From Vibrio sp. CAU 1672 (lineage in GTDB: Bacteria; Pseudomonadota; Gammaproteobacteria; Enterobacterales; Vibrionaceae), in assembly GCF_029223195.1 (NCBI RefSeq), contig NZ_JARHUF010000001.1, positions 124,001 through 188,000 on the forward strand: a DNA stretch of 64,000 bases, given 5' to 3'. The notes under the pieces are model-generated. The model saw only the letters and a list, made by a program, of their open reading frames with translations, searched no databases and was not told where the DNA came from. This document shows, in pieces, positions 35,505 through 45,982 of the stretch. Every line of letters starts with the position of its first letter. The stretch's first letter is position 1. Position numbers and translations under genes: made by a program.

Positions 35505-36395
35505 ATGAACATACTGCTTGCCATGATCCCCGCCTTTTTTTGGGGTACTACCTACGCCGCTACGCAGTTCACCTTACCCGATTGGCCACCATTACTATTA
35601 GGCGCACTTCGCGCACTACCTGCCGGGTTACTTCTGCTGCTGATCAAACCTTCATTACCAACCAGCCGCGATTGGCAACCACTACTCACATTGGGAATGA
35701 TTAACATTGCAATCTTCTTTAGCCTGATTTTTGTGATGGCATTGACTTTGCCCTCCGCAATATCAGGAGTCGGGATGATATCAGTACCAGTGTTTGCCAT
35801 GCTGTACCACTGGATTGTACAAAAAAGGCAACCTAACCTAATTCAGGCACTCAGTGGCAGTGTACTCGTTGCACTGGCCTGGTTACTGTTTGATCCGCGT
35901 GCTATTTCACTTGACCCCGTCGGCCTTAGTGCAATGCTAGGGGCAATCTTATGCATTGTCTTTGGTAGCAGTGTGACTAAATCTCTTGGAACACGCATTC
36001 ACTGGTGGACGGTACTAACATGGCAGTTAATTATCGGTGGCATCATTTTAGCGATCATCGCCGGGGTTCAGGCATGGCTAAGTCCTGAACAATACCGACA
36101 GGTCCTCACCAACCTCTCCTTTTCTAACATCTCAGGCTTACTGTGGGTAATTATCCTCAACACAGCGTTTGGCTATGGCATGTATGTTTGGTTGCTACAA
36201 AGAATGTCTGTGGTTGACTTTACCTTTGGTGGTGTTGCCAACCCTATCGCAGGAATTGTTTCCGGTATGGTGTTGCTCGGGGAAAGCTTCTCTCTTTATC
36301 AGTACTCCCTGATGGCCGGGATGATCTCTATGTCACTGATGCCACAAATCATATCCAGCCTTAAAAACATGCGCCGCAAATACCAGGATGGTTAA
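35505..36395 (+). CDS. EamA-family (drug/metabolite) exporter
   Basis: This 296-residue inner-membrane protein has ten predicted helices, made of two EamA repeats. The start MNILLAMIPAFFWGTTYAATQF is typical, and later words include SGVGMISVPVFAMLYHWIVQKRQP and GLLWVIILNTAFGYGMYVWLLQRM. I choose the ATG at 35505; a longer frame to 35460 would run through the operator. No clear ribosome site precedes either. It probably exports a small metabolite or toxic compound sensed by the divergent MarR protein. Confidence 0.88.
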   Translation: MNILLAMIPAFFWGTTYAATQFTLPDWPPLLLGALRALPAGLLLLLIKPSLPTSRDWQPLLTLGMINIAIFFSLIFVMALTLPSAISGVGMISVPVFAMLYHWIVQKRQPNLIQALSGSVLVALAWLLFDPRAISLDPVGLSAMLGAILCIVFGSSVTKSLGTRIHWWTVLTWQLIIGGIILAIIAGVQAWLSPEQYRQVLTNLSFSNISGLLWVIILNTAFGYGMYVWLLQRMSVVDFTFGGVANPIAGIVSGMVLLGESFSLYQYSLMAGMISMSLMPQIISSLKNMRRKYQDG

Positions 36396-36581
36396 GTATG
36401 GGTACAGAAAACCCGTAAAAGCAATCCGCTAGCTGTCGAAAACTCGTTAGCCTGGCTGGAAAAAATTGCATAAGAAACAGCAATAACGATGTTATCAGCG
36501 GTTTTAGCCCGCAAACAGGCTTATTTTTGGTTCACATCAGTGATAAAACTGTGAATGCTATGACCAAAACAGTATATAGGC

Positions 36582-36854
36582 TTAAAGAATCTTGAACCCG
36601 CGGAAAGGCTTGTAAGATGCACGGGCTCGGATCACGCTTTCTACGTTGGCGGTACGAGGCCCTTCAGCCAACCATTGGGCAAATTCTTCTATCTTATCCG
36701 GGTTGCCACACGCCATCACCTCCACATCACCATCATTTAAGTTTTTTGCATACCCGGTCAATCCCAGTTTTAACCCCTGATGTGATGTGTGATACCGGAA
36801 GCCGACTCCCTGAACATAACCTTTTACTAAAAACCTCTCACACTTTAGATCCAT
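36582..36854 (-). CDS. acyP: Acylphosphatase
   Basis: The protein has 90 residues from an ATG at 36854 preceded by GGGAGAGG. The catalytic words are [14 protein letters not shown] (Arg binding phosphate) and [17 protein letters not shown] (catalytic Asn), as in all acylphosphatases, which hydrolyse carboxyl-phosphate bonds. The usual family length is about 90. It diverges from the chemoreceptor gene with about 75 bp between the starts. Confidence 0.95.
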   Translation of the reverse strand: MDLKCERFLVKGYVQGVGFRYHTSHQGLKLGLTGYAKNLNDGDVEVMACGNPDKIEEFAQWLAEGPRTANVESVIRARASYKPFRGFKIL

Positions 36855-36929
36855 GCCGATACCTCTCCCTGAAATTGAGTGATATATTATTTTTGTCAAT
36901 TCACCCCACTAAGGATAGTGGGTTTTTGT

Positions 36930-38351
36930 ATGGTTATAATAATTATGAAAGAGATACCCTTCCGTTGGATCGATAAATATCTTATCCATCTCAAAATTCA
37001 AGAAAAATTTTACTTATTGTTCTTGTTGCCGCTCTTTACGTTACTCATCCTCACTCTGGTCATGAGCAGTGCCACCAATGTGTTACTTGACCACATTTAT
37101 CAACAAGAGCTGGCCGTCACCAAAAGCCTGATTGAAGCTGGCAACCTTTCTCAGGCACAGGTTGCTTCCTTAATTCAATCATCAGGAGCGCTTGCCATTG
37201 GCAGCGGGCCGGATTCTGTGCCAGTAATGAACGGGGCGTTCCATTTAGTCGCCTCTAATAGTGAGCATTCCATCTGGACTGCCCTTTCTACCACCCAAAT
37301 AGGCATCCTTATCGCAGCCGTGGTTTTAATGGCCATGGGCGTATACTACATCATGACCTTTATCGGCGGTGCAATGTTCGCGATGAACCAAGCATTGACG
37401 ACGCTAGCCAACGGTGATCTCACCGCTCGAATGAACTATTTCCGCGTACGTGATGAGTTTAGTGAAATAGCCATCACCATCGATCGCGTGGCTGAGCGCG
37501 AACAGAAGTTGGTGTTGTCTATCCAAGAGTCAGTCGCGTTAATGCAACAAATTGGCTCAGATCTGAACCTGTCGATTGATCACAGTTCAGCCATCTCCAA
37601 TACCCAACAACAGCACCTCGATTCTCTTGCCAGTGCCACAGAACAAATGGCATCCACCATTCGCGAGGTTGCTAACCTGGCACAAGATTCCAGTAGCCAA
37701 ACCGAAGATGCACGCAGTGTTACCCAATCAGGTCAAGTCAAAGTTGAGAACACGCTCCACTCCATTTCTCACTTATCGAATGAAATTCAATCTGCATCGC
37801 AAGCGGTCGCCGAGCTTGACACCAATGCCGCCCAAATTGACGAAGTGGTGACGACCATCAACAGCATTTCGGAACAGACGAACTTACTGGCACTGAACGC
37901 TGCCATCGAAGCGGCTCGTGCCGGCGAGCAAGGCCGTGGCTTTGCGGTCGTCGCGGATGAAGTTCGAGCTCTGGCAGGGCGAACGCAACAAGCCACGGTT
38001 GAAATTCAGGCGATGATCTCGGCACTGCAGCAAAACAGCCAGTCACTCACCAAACTGATGCAAACCACGGTACATAACGCCAGTGAAGGCCAAACGCTGA
38101 TGACAGAAGTGAATCAGGAGATTAGCTCTCTGGCAGACAGAAACCAAACCATCTCTGACAGTAGCATTCAAATCGCCACCGCCGCAGAAGAGCAAGGCGT
38201 GGTCGCCGACAACATTGCTGCCAGTGTTGAGGAGATACGTACTCAGGCAAACAACGTCTGTAATATGATCAGTACGACCTCACAAAACATCGACCAGCTC
38301 AAACAACAGAGCAATACGATGGAATCACTGTTAACTGGGTTGAAAGCCTAA
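36930..38351 (+). CDS. Methyl-accepting chemotaxis protein with a minimal periplasmic domain
   Basis: About 473 residues if the start is the ATG at 36930 (AGGATAGTGGG upstream); the ATG at 36945 is the alternative. One membrane helix ([19 protein letters not shown]), a short ~70-residue periplasmic stretch, a second helix ([19 protein letters not shown]), HAMP, then the signalling hairpin tip [44 protein letters not shown]. The C-terminus lacks the NWETF-type CheR tether. The small external domain suggests it senses membrane, redox or indirect signals rather than a bound ligand. Confidence 0.9.
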   Translation: MVIIIMKEIPFRWIDKYLIHLKIQEKFYLLFLLPLFTLLILTLVMSSATNVLLDHIYQQELAVTKSLIEAGNLSQAQVASLIQSSGALAIGSGPDSVPVMNGAFHLVASNSEHSIWTALSTTQIGILIAAVVLMAMGVYYIMTFIGGAMFAMNQALTTLANGDLTARMNYFRVRDEFSEIAITIDRVAEREQKLVLSIQESVALMQQIGSDLNLSIDHSSAISNTQQQHLDSLASATEQMASTIREVANLAQDSSSQTEDARSVTQSGQVKVENTLHSISHLSNEIQSASQAVAELDTNAAQIDEVVTTINSISEQTNLLALNAAIEAARAGEQGRGFAVVADEVRALAGRTQQATVEIQAMISALQQNSQSLTKLMQTTVHNASEGQTLMTEVNQEISSLADRNQTISDSSIQIATAAEEQGVVADNIAASVEEIRTQANNVCNMISTTSQNIDQLKQQSNTMESLLTGLKA

Positions 38352-38370
38352 ACGTTCCCAATACTCTGAA

Positions 38371-38396
38371 GGGCCACGTCTGTGGCCCTTTTTTTG
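38371..38396 (+). terminator. Terminator after the chemoreceptor gene
   Basis: GGGCCAC-GTCT-GTGGCCC followed by TTTTTTTG. Perfect 7-bp stem with a long U-run. Confidence 0.93.
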
Positions 38397-38513
38397 TCCT
38401 CGTGATAGAGGAATTTAGCCCGGCTAAACCGTTGCTTCGCGTAGGGATGTTGCTTTTAACCACAACATCTCAGACAATACGCCCCCTCAAAAGTATCAAC
38501 AAGAGCTAATAAA

Positions 38514-39707
38514 ATGACAGCTGCTATCTATCTGGTAAAAGGTCGTGAGAAATCGGTTAAGCGCAAGCACCCTTGGATCTTCTCTCGAGGCATCAATAAA
38601 GTTGAGGGGGAGCCTGCTCAGGGCGAAACCGTTGATGTATTCACTCACGACGGAAAATGGCTAGCTAAAGCGGCATACTCCCCAGCCTCTCAGATCCGCG
38701 CACGCATTTGGAGCTTTGAAAAAGAGGAAATCAATAAAGCATTTTTTGTAAAACGCTTACAAAACGCTCAACTGCTGCGTGACGATATCATTGAACGCGA
38801 CGGACTCACCGGTTACCGATTGGTTGCAGCCGAATCTGATGGCCTGCCAGGTGTGACCATCGATCGTTACCAAAACTTTTTCGTTTGCCAACTGCTGAGT
38901 GCTGGCGCCGAATACAACAAACCGGCAATTGTTGATGCTCTGGTGGAGTGTTTTCCTGATTGCAGCATCTATGAACGTTCTGATGTCGCAGTAAGAAAGA
39001 AAGAAGGCTTACAAGAAACCACTGGCGTACTACATGGCGAAACTCCGCCTAAATCTGTAGTAATTGAAGAAAATGGCGTCAAGATCAGCGTCGATATTGT
39101 CGGTGGACATAAAACGGGTTTCTACCTGGATCAACGCGATAGCCGTCAGCAAGCCATGAAATACGTTAAGGATAAAGAAGTACTCAATTGCTTCTCCTAT
39201 ACCGGCGGCTTTGGCCTTTATGCCCTCAAAGGTGGTGCAAAACGCGTGATCAATGCTGATGTGTCTCAACCTGCACTGGACACGGCCAAGCACAATGCTG
39301 AGTTGAATGATTTCGATATTTCCAAAAAACGCGCGGTATTTCTCAATGCCGACGTATTTAAGCTATTGCGCGAGTACCGCGATCAAGGCACCAAATTTGA
39401 TGTTGTGATCATGGACCCGCCAAAGTTTGCAGAAAGCAAAGCCCAGTTAAATGGTGCCTGCCGAGGTTACAAAGACATCAACATGTTGGCGATGCAGATC
39501 CTAAAACCAGGCGGTACGCTACTGACTTACTCCTGTTCAGGTCTGATGGATCAGGTGCTGTTCCAGAAGATCATTGCTGATGCAGCAGTAGATGCAAACC
39601 GACAGGTAAAATTTGTCGAGCGCTTTGAACAGGCAGCAGATCACCCAACCGATACCGCATATCCAGAAGGGTTTTACCTGAAAGGTTTTGCCTGTAAAGT
39701 GCTGTAA
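38514..39707 (+). CDS. rlmI: 23S rRNA m5C1962 methyltransferase RlmI
   Basis: This 397-residue enzyme (E. coli RlmI has 396) methylates C1962 of 23S rRNA using SAM. The N-terminal PUA domain contains [14 protein letters not shown] and [18 protein letters not shown]. The methyltransferase domain has [38 protein letters not shown] (SAM site), [15 protein letters not shown] and the catalytic TYSCSGLMD cysteines. It is monocistronic, with a terminator shared with the adhesin gene. Confidence 0.95.
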   Translation: MTAAIYLVKGREKSVKRKHPWIFSRGINKVEGEPAQGETVDVFTHDGKWLAKAAYSPASQIRARIWSFEKEEINKAFFVKRLQNAQLLRDDIIERDGLTGYRLVAAESDGLPGVTIDRYQNFFVCQLLSAGAEYNKPAIVDALVECFPDCSIYERSDVAVRKKEGLQETTGVLHGETPPKSVVIEENGVKISVDIVGGHKTGFYLDQRDSRQQAMKYVKDKEVLNCFSYTGGFGLYALKGGAKRVINADVSQPALDTAKHNAELNDFDISKKRAVFLNADVFKLLREYRDQGTKFDVVIMDPPKFAESKAQLNGACRGYKDINMLAMQILKPGGTLLTYSCSGLMDQVLFQKIIADAAVDANRQVKFVERFEQAADHPTDTAYPEGFYLKGFACKVL

Positions 39708-39725
39708 AAAATTTGTCATTCATGC

Positions 39726-39752
39726 AAAAAAACGGAGCTTTTCGCTCCGTTT
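39726..39752. terminator. Bidirectional terminator between rlmI and the adhesin gene
   Basis: AAAAACGGAGC-TTTTC-GCTCCGTTTT between convergent genes, with A and T runs on both sides. Confidence 0.9.
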
Positions 39753-39760
39753 TCATTTTT

Positions 39761-42700
39761 TTACTCTTTCAGTTGTATCAGATTGGCGATTAAACTATCG
39801 GTGATTTCCGCAGCAGACGCACCGTCAAAATTCACTTCCAGTATGTCGCTACCAATACTGATCGCAAGCGTCGAACTTCCATCCGTTTCAGTGACAGAAA
39901 CTGCAATATTATCGACCTGTCCGCGATAATCGCCCGATGCCAAGTCATCCAGTAAAATAGATATGTCGTTTTGACTCACATCATCAAACAGATCAGTAAA
40001 ATCGAGCCGATCTCCTGAGGAAAAATCCGTCACCCGATCAACCGCTGTCTCCATCTCACTCCATTTAAAGACATCCTCTCCGGCTCCGCCAGTCAAAATA
40101 TCATTGCCGCCTCCGCCGATGAGGGTATCGTTTCCATCAGTGCCGACCAACAGGTTGTCTTGCTCATCGCCCTGAATGACATTCAGCTCTGGGTCAGCAA
40201 GCGTGGTTAACGTTAGTGTCTGTGGAGTAAAGTTTGCCGTTGAAACTGATTCAAAGTTAACATTATTGAACTCAATATCTACCGTTGCCGTGGTATCACT
40301 TTCCAATCCGTCAGAGTCAACCGCTTTATAATCAAAAGCATCGCTCACCTGAGAAAAACTGGTAATTTCAGTGCCCACTAACGTAAAGCTTGCTTTATCA
40401 CTCGCGCTGTTAGTATCTGGCGAGAGCCGAATTTCATCAAAGCTACCGCTATCAAGTTCAACGGTCGCGACTCCTTCGTGATTACTGGTGAAAGTAATAT
40501 CATCAATAGTCAATAGTTGTGTATCAACCAAGACCCCATCCAAGAATAGGTATGCCGTGATCCATGCAGCACCACTGTTGAAACGGTCATTTAAACTCGC
40601 GAAGCTTAGTTTCGCCTTATTGGCTTCTAAGCCTTCATCCAGCTCAATAGCGACATATTCGTGGGTACTGATTTCATCACCCTGACCGGTTTCGCCAGGT
40701 GAAACCACAACTAAGCCAATTTGCTGCGCCGCAAAATCAACTTTAATATTCGCGTTAGGGTCAAAGATGATATCACTACCATTGTTGACAACCTCACCGC
40801 CGTAGAAGCTCAGGCCATTTACATCCACTGAAGGAGCGACAAAATCTTTAGAGTACTCTTCTAGCAAGTCATTCAAGTCAAAAGTCTGTTCCTCGAAGAA
40901 GTCTTCAGTTAAGCGATATTTGACTTCATCACTTTCATAAATGGGGTCGCCTACCTCTAAAATCACTTCCTGATTGTTAGCATCGAGATAATAGAGCTCA
41001 CCATAAGCTGGCAAGGACTCAATAACGACCTGAATTTCTTTGGTAATATCGGCGTCATCTTCTAAATCAGATACATATTCAGTACCCAACTCGTTTCCGG
41101 AAAAATCTACTTGCGCCTCGGGAACAAGCACATCTCCCACATCAACTAAGATACCAAAATCGTTTACCACCGGAGCAGTATTATCGTCATCAAGTATGGT
41201 GGCATTAGCAATATTGGAGATTGGATCCGTGATCGTTGTACCCGTTCCTGCTACCTGGATACTGAAAGTTTCCTCGTCTTCATAAAGGGTATCCTGCTTA
41301 GTAAAAACGCGCAAATTGACTTCCGTTTGGCCAGGTTCAAAACTGATCACGCCATCTTGAGGAACATCTTGCCACAGGCCTTCACTGTCCTGATACTGAT
41401 AGCCGTCAAAATCATCCGCTTCTGTATCTCCAGCGATAAACGAAAGAACCGCTGTTACTTCCACTTCTGCGACTTTATCCAGCATCACAGTGAAAGTAGC
41501 AACATCGCCTTCATAAACATCCCCACCACCATTGATGGAAACCATTGGCCGATCATCATCCGGCTCTTGCGGGCCTTCCGGATCAACGCTGCCGTCGTCA
41601 TAAATGGTGGCGGTGCCGGTATCGCTGCCCTGCACCGGACCTAACCCGGTCACGTCGACGCTGAAGCCTTCCGCACCTTCGTACACCTCATCGTCTTCGG
41701 TCTGGACCCGCAGCTCAAAGCTCTGCATGCCCGCCGGGACGGTCACAATGCCGTCGCCCGGTACCGCCTGCCAGCCACTGCCGGTGTTGTACCCGAACGC
41801 TCCGAGATCCCCCGGCTCGGTGTTGCCGACGTTGAGGGTCAGCTGCACCTGCACGGCATCTTCGCTTTCTGCATCCAGCGAGACAGTAAAGCTCGCCGGC
41901 TGGCCTTCGCTGATGTCACCGGCATCACTGATGGTGACGTTTGGCCGATCATCATCCGGCTCTTGCGGACCTTCCGGATCGACGCTGCCGTCATCATAAA
42001 TGGTCGCGCTGCCGGTATCGCTGCCCTGCACCGGACCTAGCCCGGTCACGTCAACGCTGAAGCCTTCCGCGCCTTCATACACCTCATCGTCTTCGGTCTG
42101 GACCCGCACCTCAAAGCTCTGCATGCCCGCCGGGACGGTCACAATGCCGTCCGCCGGTACCGCCTGCCAGCCACTGCCGGTGTTGTATTCAAACGCGCCG
42201 AGATCCCCCGGCTCGGTGTCACCGGCGTTAAGGGTCAGCTGCACCTGCACGGCATCTTCGCTTTCCGCATCCAGCGAGACGGTAAAGCCCGCCGGCTGGC
42301 CTTCGCTGATGTCACCGGCATCACTGATGGTGACGCTTGGCCGATCATCATCCGGCTCTTGCGGGCCTTCCGGATCGACGCTGCCGTCATCATAAATGGT
42401 CGCGGTGCCGGTATCGCTGCCCTGCACCGGACCTAACCCGGTCACGTCGACGCTGAAGCCTTCTGCGCCTTCGTACACCTCATCGTCTTCGGTCTGGACC
42501 CGCAGCTCAAAGCTCTGCATGCCCGCCGGGACGGTCACAATGCCGTCGCCCGGTACCGCCTGCCAGCCACTGCCGGTGTTGTATTCAAACGCGCCGAGAT
42601 CACCCGGCTCGGTGTCCCCGGCATTGAGAGTCAGCTGCACCTGCACGGCATCTTCGCTTTCTGCATCTAACGAGACGGTAAAGCCCGCCGGCTGGCCTTC

Positions 42701-45700
42701 GCTGATGTCACCGGCATCACTGATGGTGACGCTTGGCCGATCATCATCCGGCTCTTGCGGGCCTTCCGGATCAACGCTGCCGTCGTCATAAATGGTGGCG
42801 GTGCCGGTATCGCTGCCCTGCACCGGACCTAACCCGGTCACGTCGACGCTGAAGCCTTCCGCACCTTCGTACACCTCATCGTCTTCGGTCTGGACCCGCA
42901 GCTCAAAGCTCTGCATGCCCGCCGGGACGGTCACAATGCCGTCGCCCGGTACCGCCTGCCAGCCACTGCCGGTGTTGTATTCAAACGCGCCGAGATCACC
43001 CGGCTCGGTGTCCCCGGCGTTTAGGGTCAGCTGCACCTGCACGGCATCTTCGCTTTCTGCATCTAACGAGACGGTAAAGCCCGCCAGCTGGCCTTCGCTG
43101 ATGTCACCGGCATCACTGATGGTGACGTTTGGCCGATCATCATCCGGCTCTTGCGGGCCTTCCGGATCGACGCTGCCGTCATCATAAATGGTGGCGCTGC
43201 CGGTATCGCTGCCCTGCACCGGACCTAACCCGGTCACGTCGACGCTGAAGCCTTCTGCGCCTTCATACACCTCATCGTCTTCGGTCTGGACCCGCACGTC
43301 AAAGCTCTGCATGCCCGCCGGGACGGTCACAATGCCGTCACCCGGTACCGCCTGCCAGCCACTGCCGGTGTTGTATTCAAACGCGCCGAGATCCCCCGGC
43401 TCGGTGTCCCCGGCGTTAAGGGTCAGCTGCACCTGCACGGCATCTTCGCTTTCCGCATCCAGCGAGACAGTAAAGCCCGCCGGCTGGCCTTCGCTGATGT
43501 CACCGGCATCACTGATGGTGACGCTTGGCCGATCATCATCCGGCTCTTGCGGGCCTTCCGGATCAACGCTGCCGTCGTCATAAATGGTGGCGGTGCCGGT
43601 ATCGCTGCCCTGTACCGGACCTAACCCGGTCACGTCAACGCTGAAGCCTTCTGCACCTTCGTACACCTCATCGTCTTCGGTCTGGACCCGCACGTCAAAG
43701 CTCTGCATGCCCGCCGGGACGGTCACAATGCCGTCGCCCGGTACCGCCTGCCAGCCACTGCCGGTGTTGTACCCGAACGCTCCGAGATCCCCCGGCTCGG
43801 TGTCGCCGACGTTGAGGGTCAGCTGCACCTGCACGGCATCTTCGCTTTCTGCATCCAGCGAGACAGTAAAGCTCGCCGGCTGGCCTTCGCTGATGTCACC
43901 GGCATCACTGATGGTGACGTTTGGCCGGTCATCATCCGGCTCTTGCGGACCTTCCGGATCGACGCTGCCGTCATCATAAATGGTCGCGCTGCCGGTATCG
44001 CTGCCCTGCACCGGACCTAGCCCGGTCACGTCAACGCTGAAGCCTTCCGCGCCTTCATACACCTCATCGTCTTCGGTCTGGACCCGCACGTCAAAGCTCT
44101 GCATGCCCGCCGGGACGGTCACAATGCCGACCGCCGGTACCGCCTGCCAGCCACTGCCGGTGTTGTATTCAAACGCGCCGAGATCCCCCGGCTCGGTGTC
44201 CCCGGCGTTGAGGGTCAGCTGCACCTGCACGGCATCTTCGCTTTCTGCATCCAGCGAGACAGTAAAGCTCGCCGGCTGGCCTTCGCTGATGTCACCGGCA
44301 TCACTGATGGTGACGTTTGGCCGGTCATCATCCGGCTCTTGCGGGCCTTCCGGATCGACGCTGCCGTCATCATAAATGGTGGCGGTGCCGGTATCGCTGC
44401 CCTGTACTACGCCAAGGCCGGTGACCTCAACACTGAACGATTCCGCGCCTTCATACACCTCATCGTCTTCGGTCTGGACCCGCACGTCAAAGCTCTGCAT
44501 GCCCGCCGGGACGGTCACAATGCCGTCACCCGGTACCGCCTGCCAGCCACTGCCGGTGTTGTATTCAAACGCGCCGAGATCCCCCGGCTCGGTGTCACCG
44601 GCGTTAAGGGTCAGCTGCACCTGCACGGCATCTTCGCTTTCCGCATCCAGCGAGACAGTAAAGCCCGCCGGCTGGCCTTCGCTGATGTCACCGGCATCAC
44701 TGATGGTGACGCTTGGCCGATCATCATCCGGCTCTTGCGGGCCTTCCGGATCAACGCTGCCGTCGTCATAAATGGTGGCGGTGCCGGTATCGCTGCCCTG
44801 TACCGGACCTAACCCGGTCACGTCGACGCTGAAGCCTTCTGCACCTTCGTACACCTCATCGTCTTCGGTCTGGACCCGCACGTCAAAGCTCTGCATGCCC
44901 GCCGGGACGGTCACAATGCCGTCCGCCGGTACCGCCAGCCAGCCACTGCCGGTGTTGTATTCAAACGCGCCGAGATCCCCCGGCTCGGTGTCACCGGCGT
45001 TGAGGGTCAGCAGCACCTGCACGGCATCTTCGCTTTCTGCATCCAGCGAGACGGTAAAGCCCGCCGGCTGGCCTTCGCTGATACTACCGGCATCACTGAT
45101 GGTCACGCTCGGCCGGTCATCATCCGGATTATCTCCCGGCCCTTCACCATCATCGCTGATGGTAGCGGTACCTGTCACAACCTCTTGCTGGGTTTCAGTT
45201 CTACCATTTAAACTGAATGTTTCATCACCTTCAAATACCTCATCGCTGAGGGTATCCAACACAATACTAAAACCGTCATTTCCCGCCGGCACGGTGAGAT
45301 TAAAAACGCCATCATCGGGTACATCAAGCTCAAGCGATGTACCATCACTAAAGATTACCGTGACGACACTATTGATGAAATCCACGCCGCTTTCATCACC
45401 TTCGCCGCCCACTGCGGTGCCGTCCAGGAGCGAAAGTATAACTTCCGTTTCGTCCTGAGTGGGTTGATCCAGTGTCACATCAAACGTGACCTGCTCACCT
45501 TCATTAACAACCGGACTGGAAATGTCCTGCACTATTACATTTGGCAGTTCCGGAGCCTCAATTGTCTGGACGAGTTCTAGCAATGAGAGCGCCTGGGTCA
45601 CAGAAAGGCCGGTTCCCTCTGTGCCTACCGTTTCAAAGTTGGTACTGGCCAGTAATTCTTCCCCGGTCCTATCTATAGTCCCGGTCGTTAGCGGGCTGGA

Positions 45701-45982
45701 ACCGGCAGCCTCACCAGCAGCAGGAGCAAACTCCTCGCCCAGCAATGTTGGGTCTGCACCTGCAGCGATTGCATCTATCAGTGCGGCTACATCATCAGAA
45801 ACATCTACCCTGGTACCGTCTGCCGCAACTTGTTCTACCCTCAGATTCGACGTATCTGTTAACTCAGGTATGACTACTTCACCCGGGCTGGGTAGCTGCC
45901 CTTGTTCTAGTGTCTTGATATTCCCATCAAGTCCAATAACTACGATATTGCCCATTAAAGAGCTCAAGGTTACGCGATCCAT
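39761..45982 (-). CDS. Giant retention-module RTX adhesin with tandem Calx-beta-like repeats
   Basis: This type I secreted surface protein has 2073 residues from an ATG at 45982 preceded by GAGGTAATT; a longer frame to 46003 lacks a ribosome site. Residues 1-140 form a retention module (VTLSSLMGNIVVIGLDGNIK, QLPSPGEVVIPE) with PAAG at 87-90, a possible LapG-type cleavage site. A divergent Calx-beta-like domain (about 155-290), nine near-identical 132-residue repeats (about 291-1478) and another divergent copy follow. A spacer leads to a C-terminal Ca-binding RTX block (GTDGNDTLIGGGGNDILTGGAGEDVF) and a T1SS signal of the VC_A0849 type. Likely a biofilm or surface adhesin. It diverges from tolC-like and ompA-like genes. 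Confidence 0.93.
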   Translation of the reverse strand: MDRVTLSSLMGNIVVIGLDGNIKTLEQGQLPSPGEVVIPELTDTSNLRVEQVAADGTRVDVSDDVAALIDAIAAGADPTLLGEEFAPAAGEAAGSSPLTTGTIDRTGEELLASTNFETVGTEGTGLSVTQALSLLELVQTIEAPELPNVIVQDISSPVVNEGEQVTFDVTLDQPTQDETEVILSLLDGTAVGGEGDESGVDFINSVVTVIFSDGTSLELDVPDDGVFNLTVPAGNDGFSIVLDTLSDEVFEGDETFSLNGRTETQQEVVTGTATISDDGEGPGDNPDDDRPSVTISDAGSISEGQPAGFTVSLDAESEDAVQVLLTLNAGDTEPGDLGAFEYNTGSGWLAVPADGIVTVPAGMQSFDVRVQTEDDEVYEGAEGFSVDVTGLGPVQGSDTGTATIYDDGSVDPEGPQEPDDDRPSVTISDAGDISEGQPAGFTVSLDAESEDAVQVQLTLNAGDTEPGDLGAFEYNTGSGWQAVPGDGIVTVPAGMQSFDVRVQTEDDEVYEGAESFSVEVTGLGVVQGSDTGTATIYDDGSVDPEGPQEPDDDRPNVTISDAGDISEGQPASFTVSLDAESEDAVQVQLTLNAGDTEPGDLGAFEYNTGSGWQAVPAVGIVTVPAGMQSFDVRVQTEDDEVYEGAEGFSVDVTGLGPVQGSDTGSATIYDDGSVDPEGPQEPDDDRPNVTISDAGDISEGQPASFTVSLDAESEDAVQVQLTLNVGDTEPGDLGAFGYNTGSGWQAVPGDGIVTVPAGMQSFDVRVQTEDDEVYEGAEGFSVDVTGLGPVQGSDTGTATIYDDGSVDPEGPQEPDDDRPSVTISDAGDISEGQPAGFTVSLDAESEDAVQVQLTLNAGDTEPGDLGAFEYNTGSGWQAVPGDGIVTVPAGMQSFDVRVQTEDDEVYEGAEGFSVDVTGLGPVQGSDTGSATIYDDGSVDPEGPQEPDDDRPNVTISDAGDISEGQLAGFTVSLDAESEDAVQVQLTLNAGDTEPGDLGAFEYNTGSGWQAVPGDGIVTVPAGMQSFELRVQTEDDEVYEGAEGFSVDVTGLGPVQGSDTGTATIYDDGSVDPEGPQEPDDDRPSVTISDAGDISEGQPAGFTVSLDAESEDAVQVQLTLNAGDTEPGDLGAFEYNTGSGWQAVPGDGIVTVPAGMQSFELRVQTEDDEVYEGAEGFSVDVTGLGPVQGSDTGTATIYDDGSVDPEGPQEPDDDRPSVTISDAGDISEGQPAGFTVSLDAESEDAVQVQLTLNAGDTEPGDLGAFEYNTGSGWQAVPADGIVTVPAGMQSFEVRVQTEDDEVYEGAEGFSVDVTGLGPVQGSDTGSATIYDDGSVDPEGPQEPDDDRPNVTISDAGDISEGQPASFTVSLDAESEDAVQVQLTLNVGNTEPGDLGAFGYNTGSGWQAVPGDGIVTVPAGMQSFELRVQTEDDEVYEGAEGFSVDVTGLGPVQGSDTGTATIYDDGSVDPEGPQEPDDDRPMVSINGGGDVYEGDVATFTVMLDKVAEVEVTAVLSFIAGDTEADDFDGYQYQDSEGLWQDVPQDGVISFEPGQTEVNLRVFTKQDTLYEDEETFSIQVAGTGTTITDPISNIANATILDDDNTAPVVNDFGILVDVGDVLVPEAQVDFSGNELGTEYVSDLEDDADITKEIQVVIESLPAYGELYYLDANNQEVILEVGDPIYESDEVKYRLTEDFFEEQTFDLNDLLEEYSKDFVAPSVDVNGLSFYGGEVVNNGSDIIFDPNANIKVDFAAQQIGLVVVSPGETGQGDEISTHEYVAIELDEGLEANKAKLSFASLNDRFNSGAAWITAYLFLDGVLVDTQLLTIDDITFTSNHEGVATVELDSGSFDEIRLSPDTNSASDKASFTLVGTEITSFSQVSDAFDYKAVDSDGLESDTTATVDIEFNNVNFESVSTANFTPQTLTLTTLADPELNVIQGDEQDNLLVGTDGNDTLIGGGGNDILTGGAGEDVFKWSEMETAVDRVTDFSSGDRLDFTDLFDDVSQNDISILLDDLASGDYRGQVDNIAVSVTETDGSSTLAISIGSDILEVNFDGASAAEITDSLIANLIQLKE
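41549..45112 (-). repeat. Nine tandem 396-bp repeats within the adhesin gene
   Basis: Nine copies of a 396-bp unit encode 132 residues each, from VTISDAGDISEGQPAG to DDGSVDPEGPQEPDDDRP. Copies differ by a few residues (for example QPAG/QPAS, LNAG/LNVG, FDVRV/FELRV). The DNA is almost identical between units, so copy number may vary among strains and assembly could collapse them. Adjacent divergent half-related domains lie on both sides. Confidence 0.95.

Noticed and set aside
41604..45458. A series of plus-strand frames of 131 codons, each nearly identical.
   Set aside because: They are the antisense of the adhesin repeats; their regular length follows from the 396-bp unit. No ribosome sites, and codon use fits the minus-strand gene.
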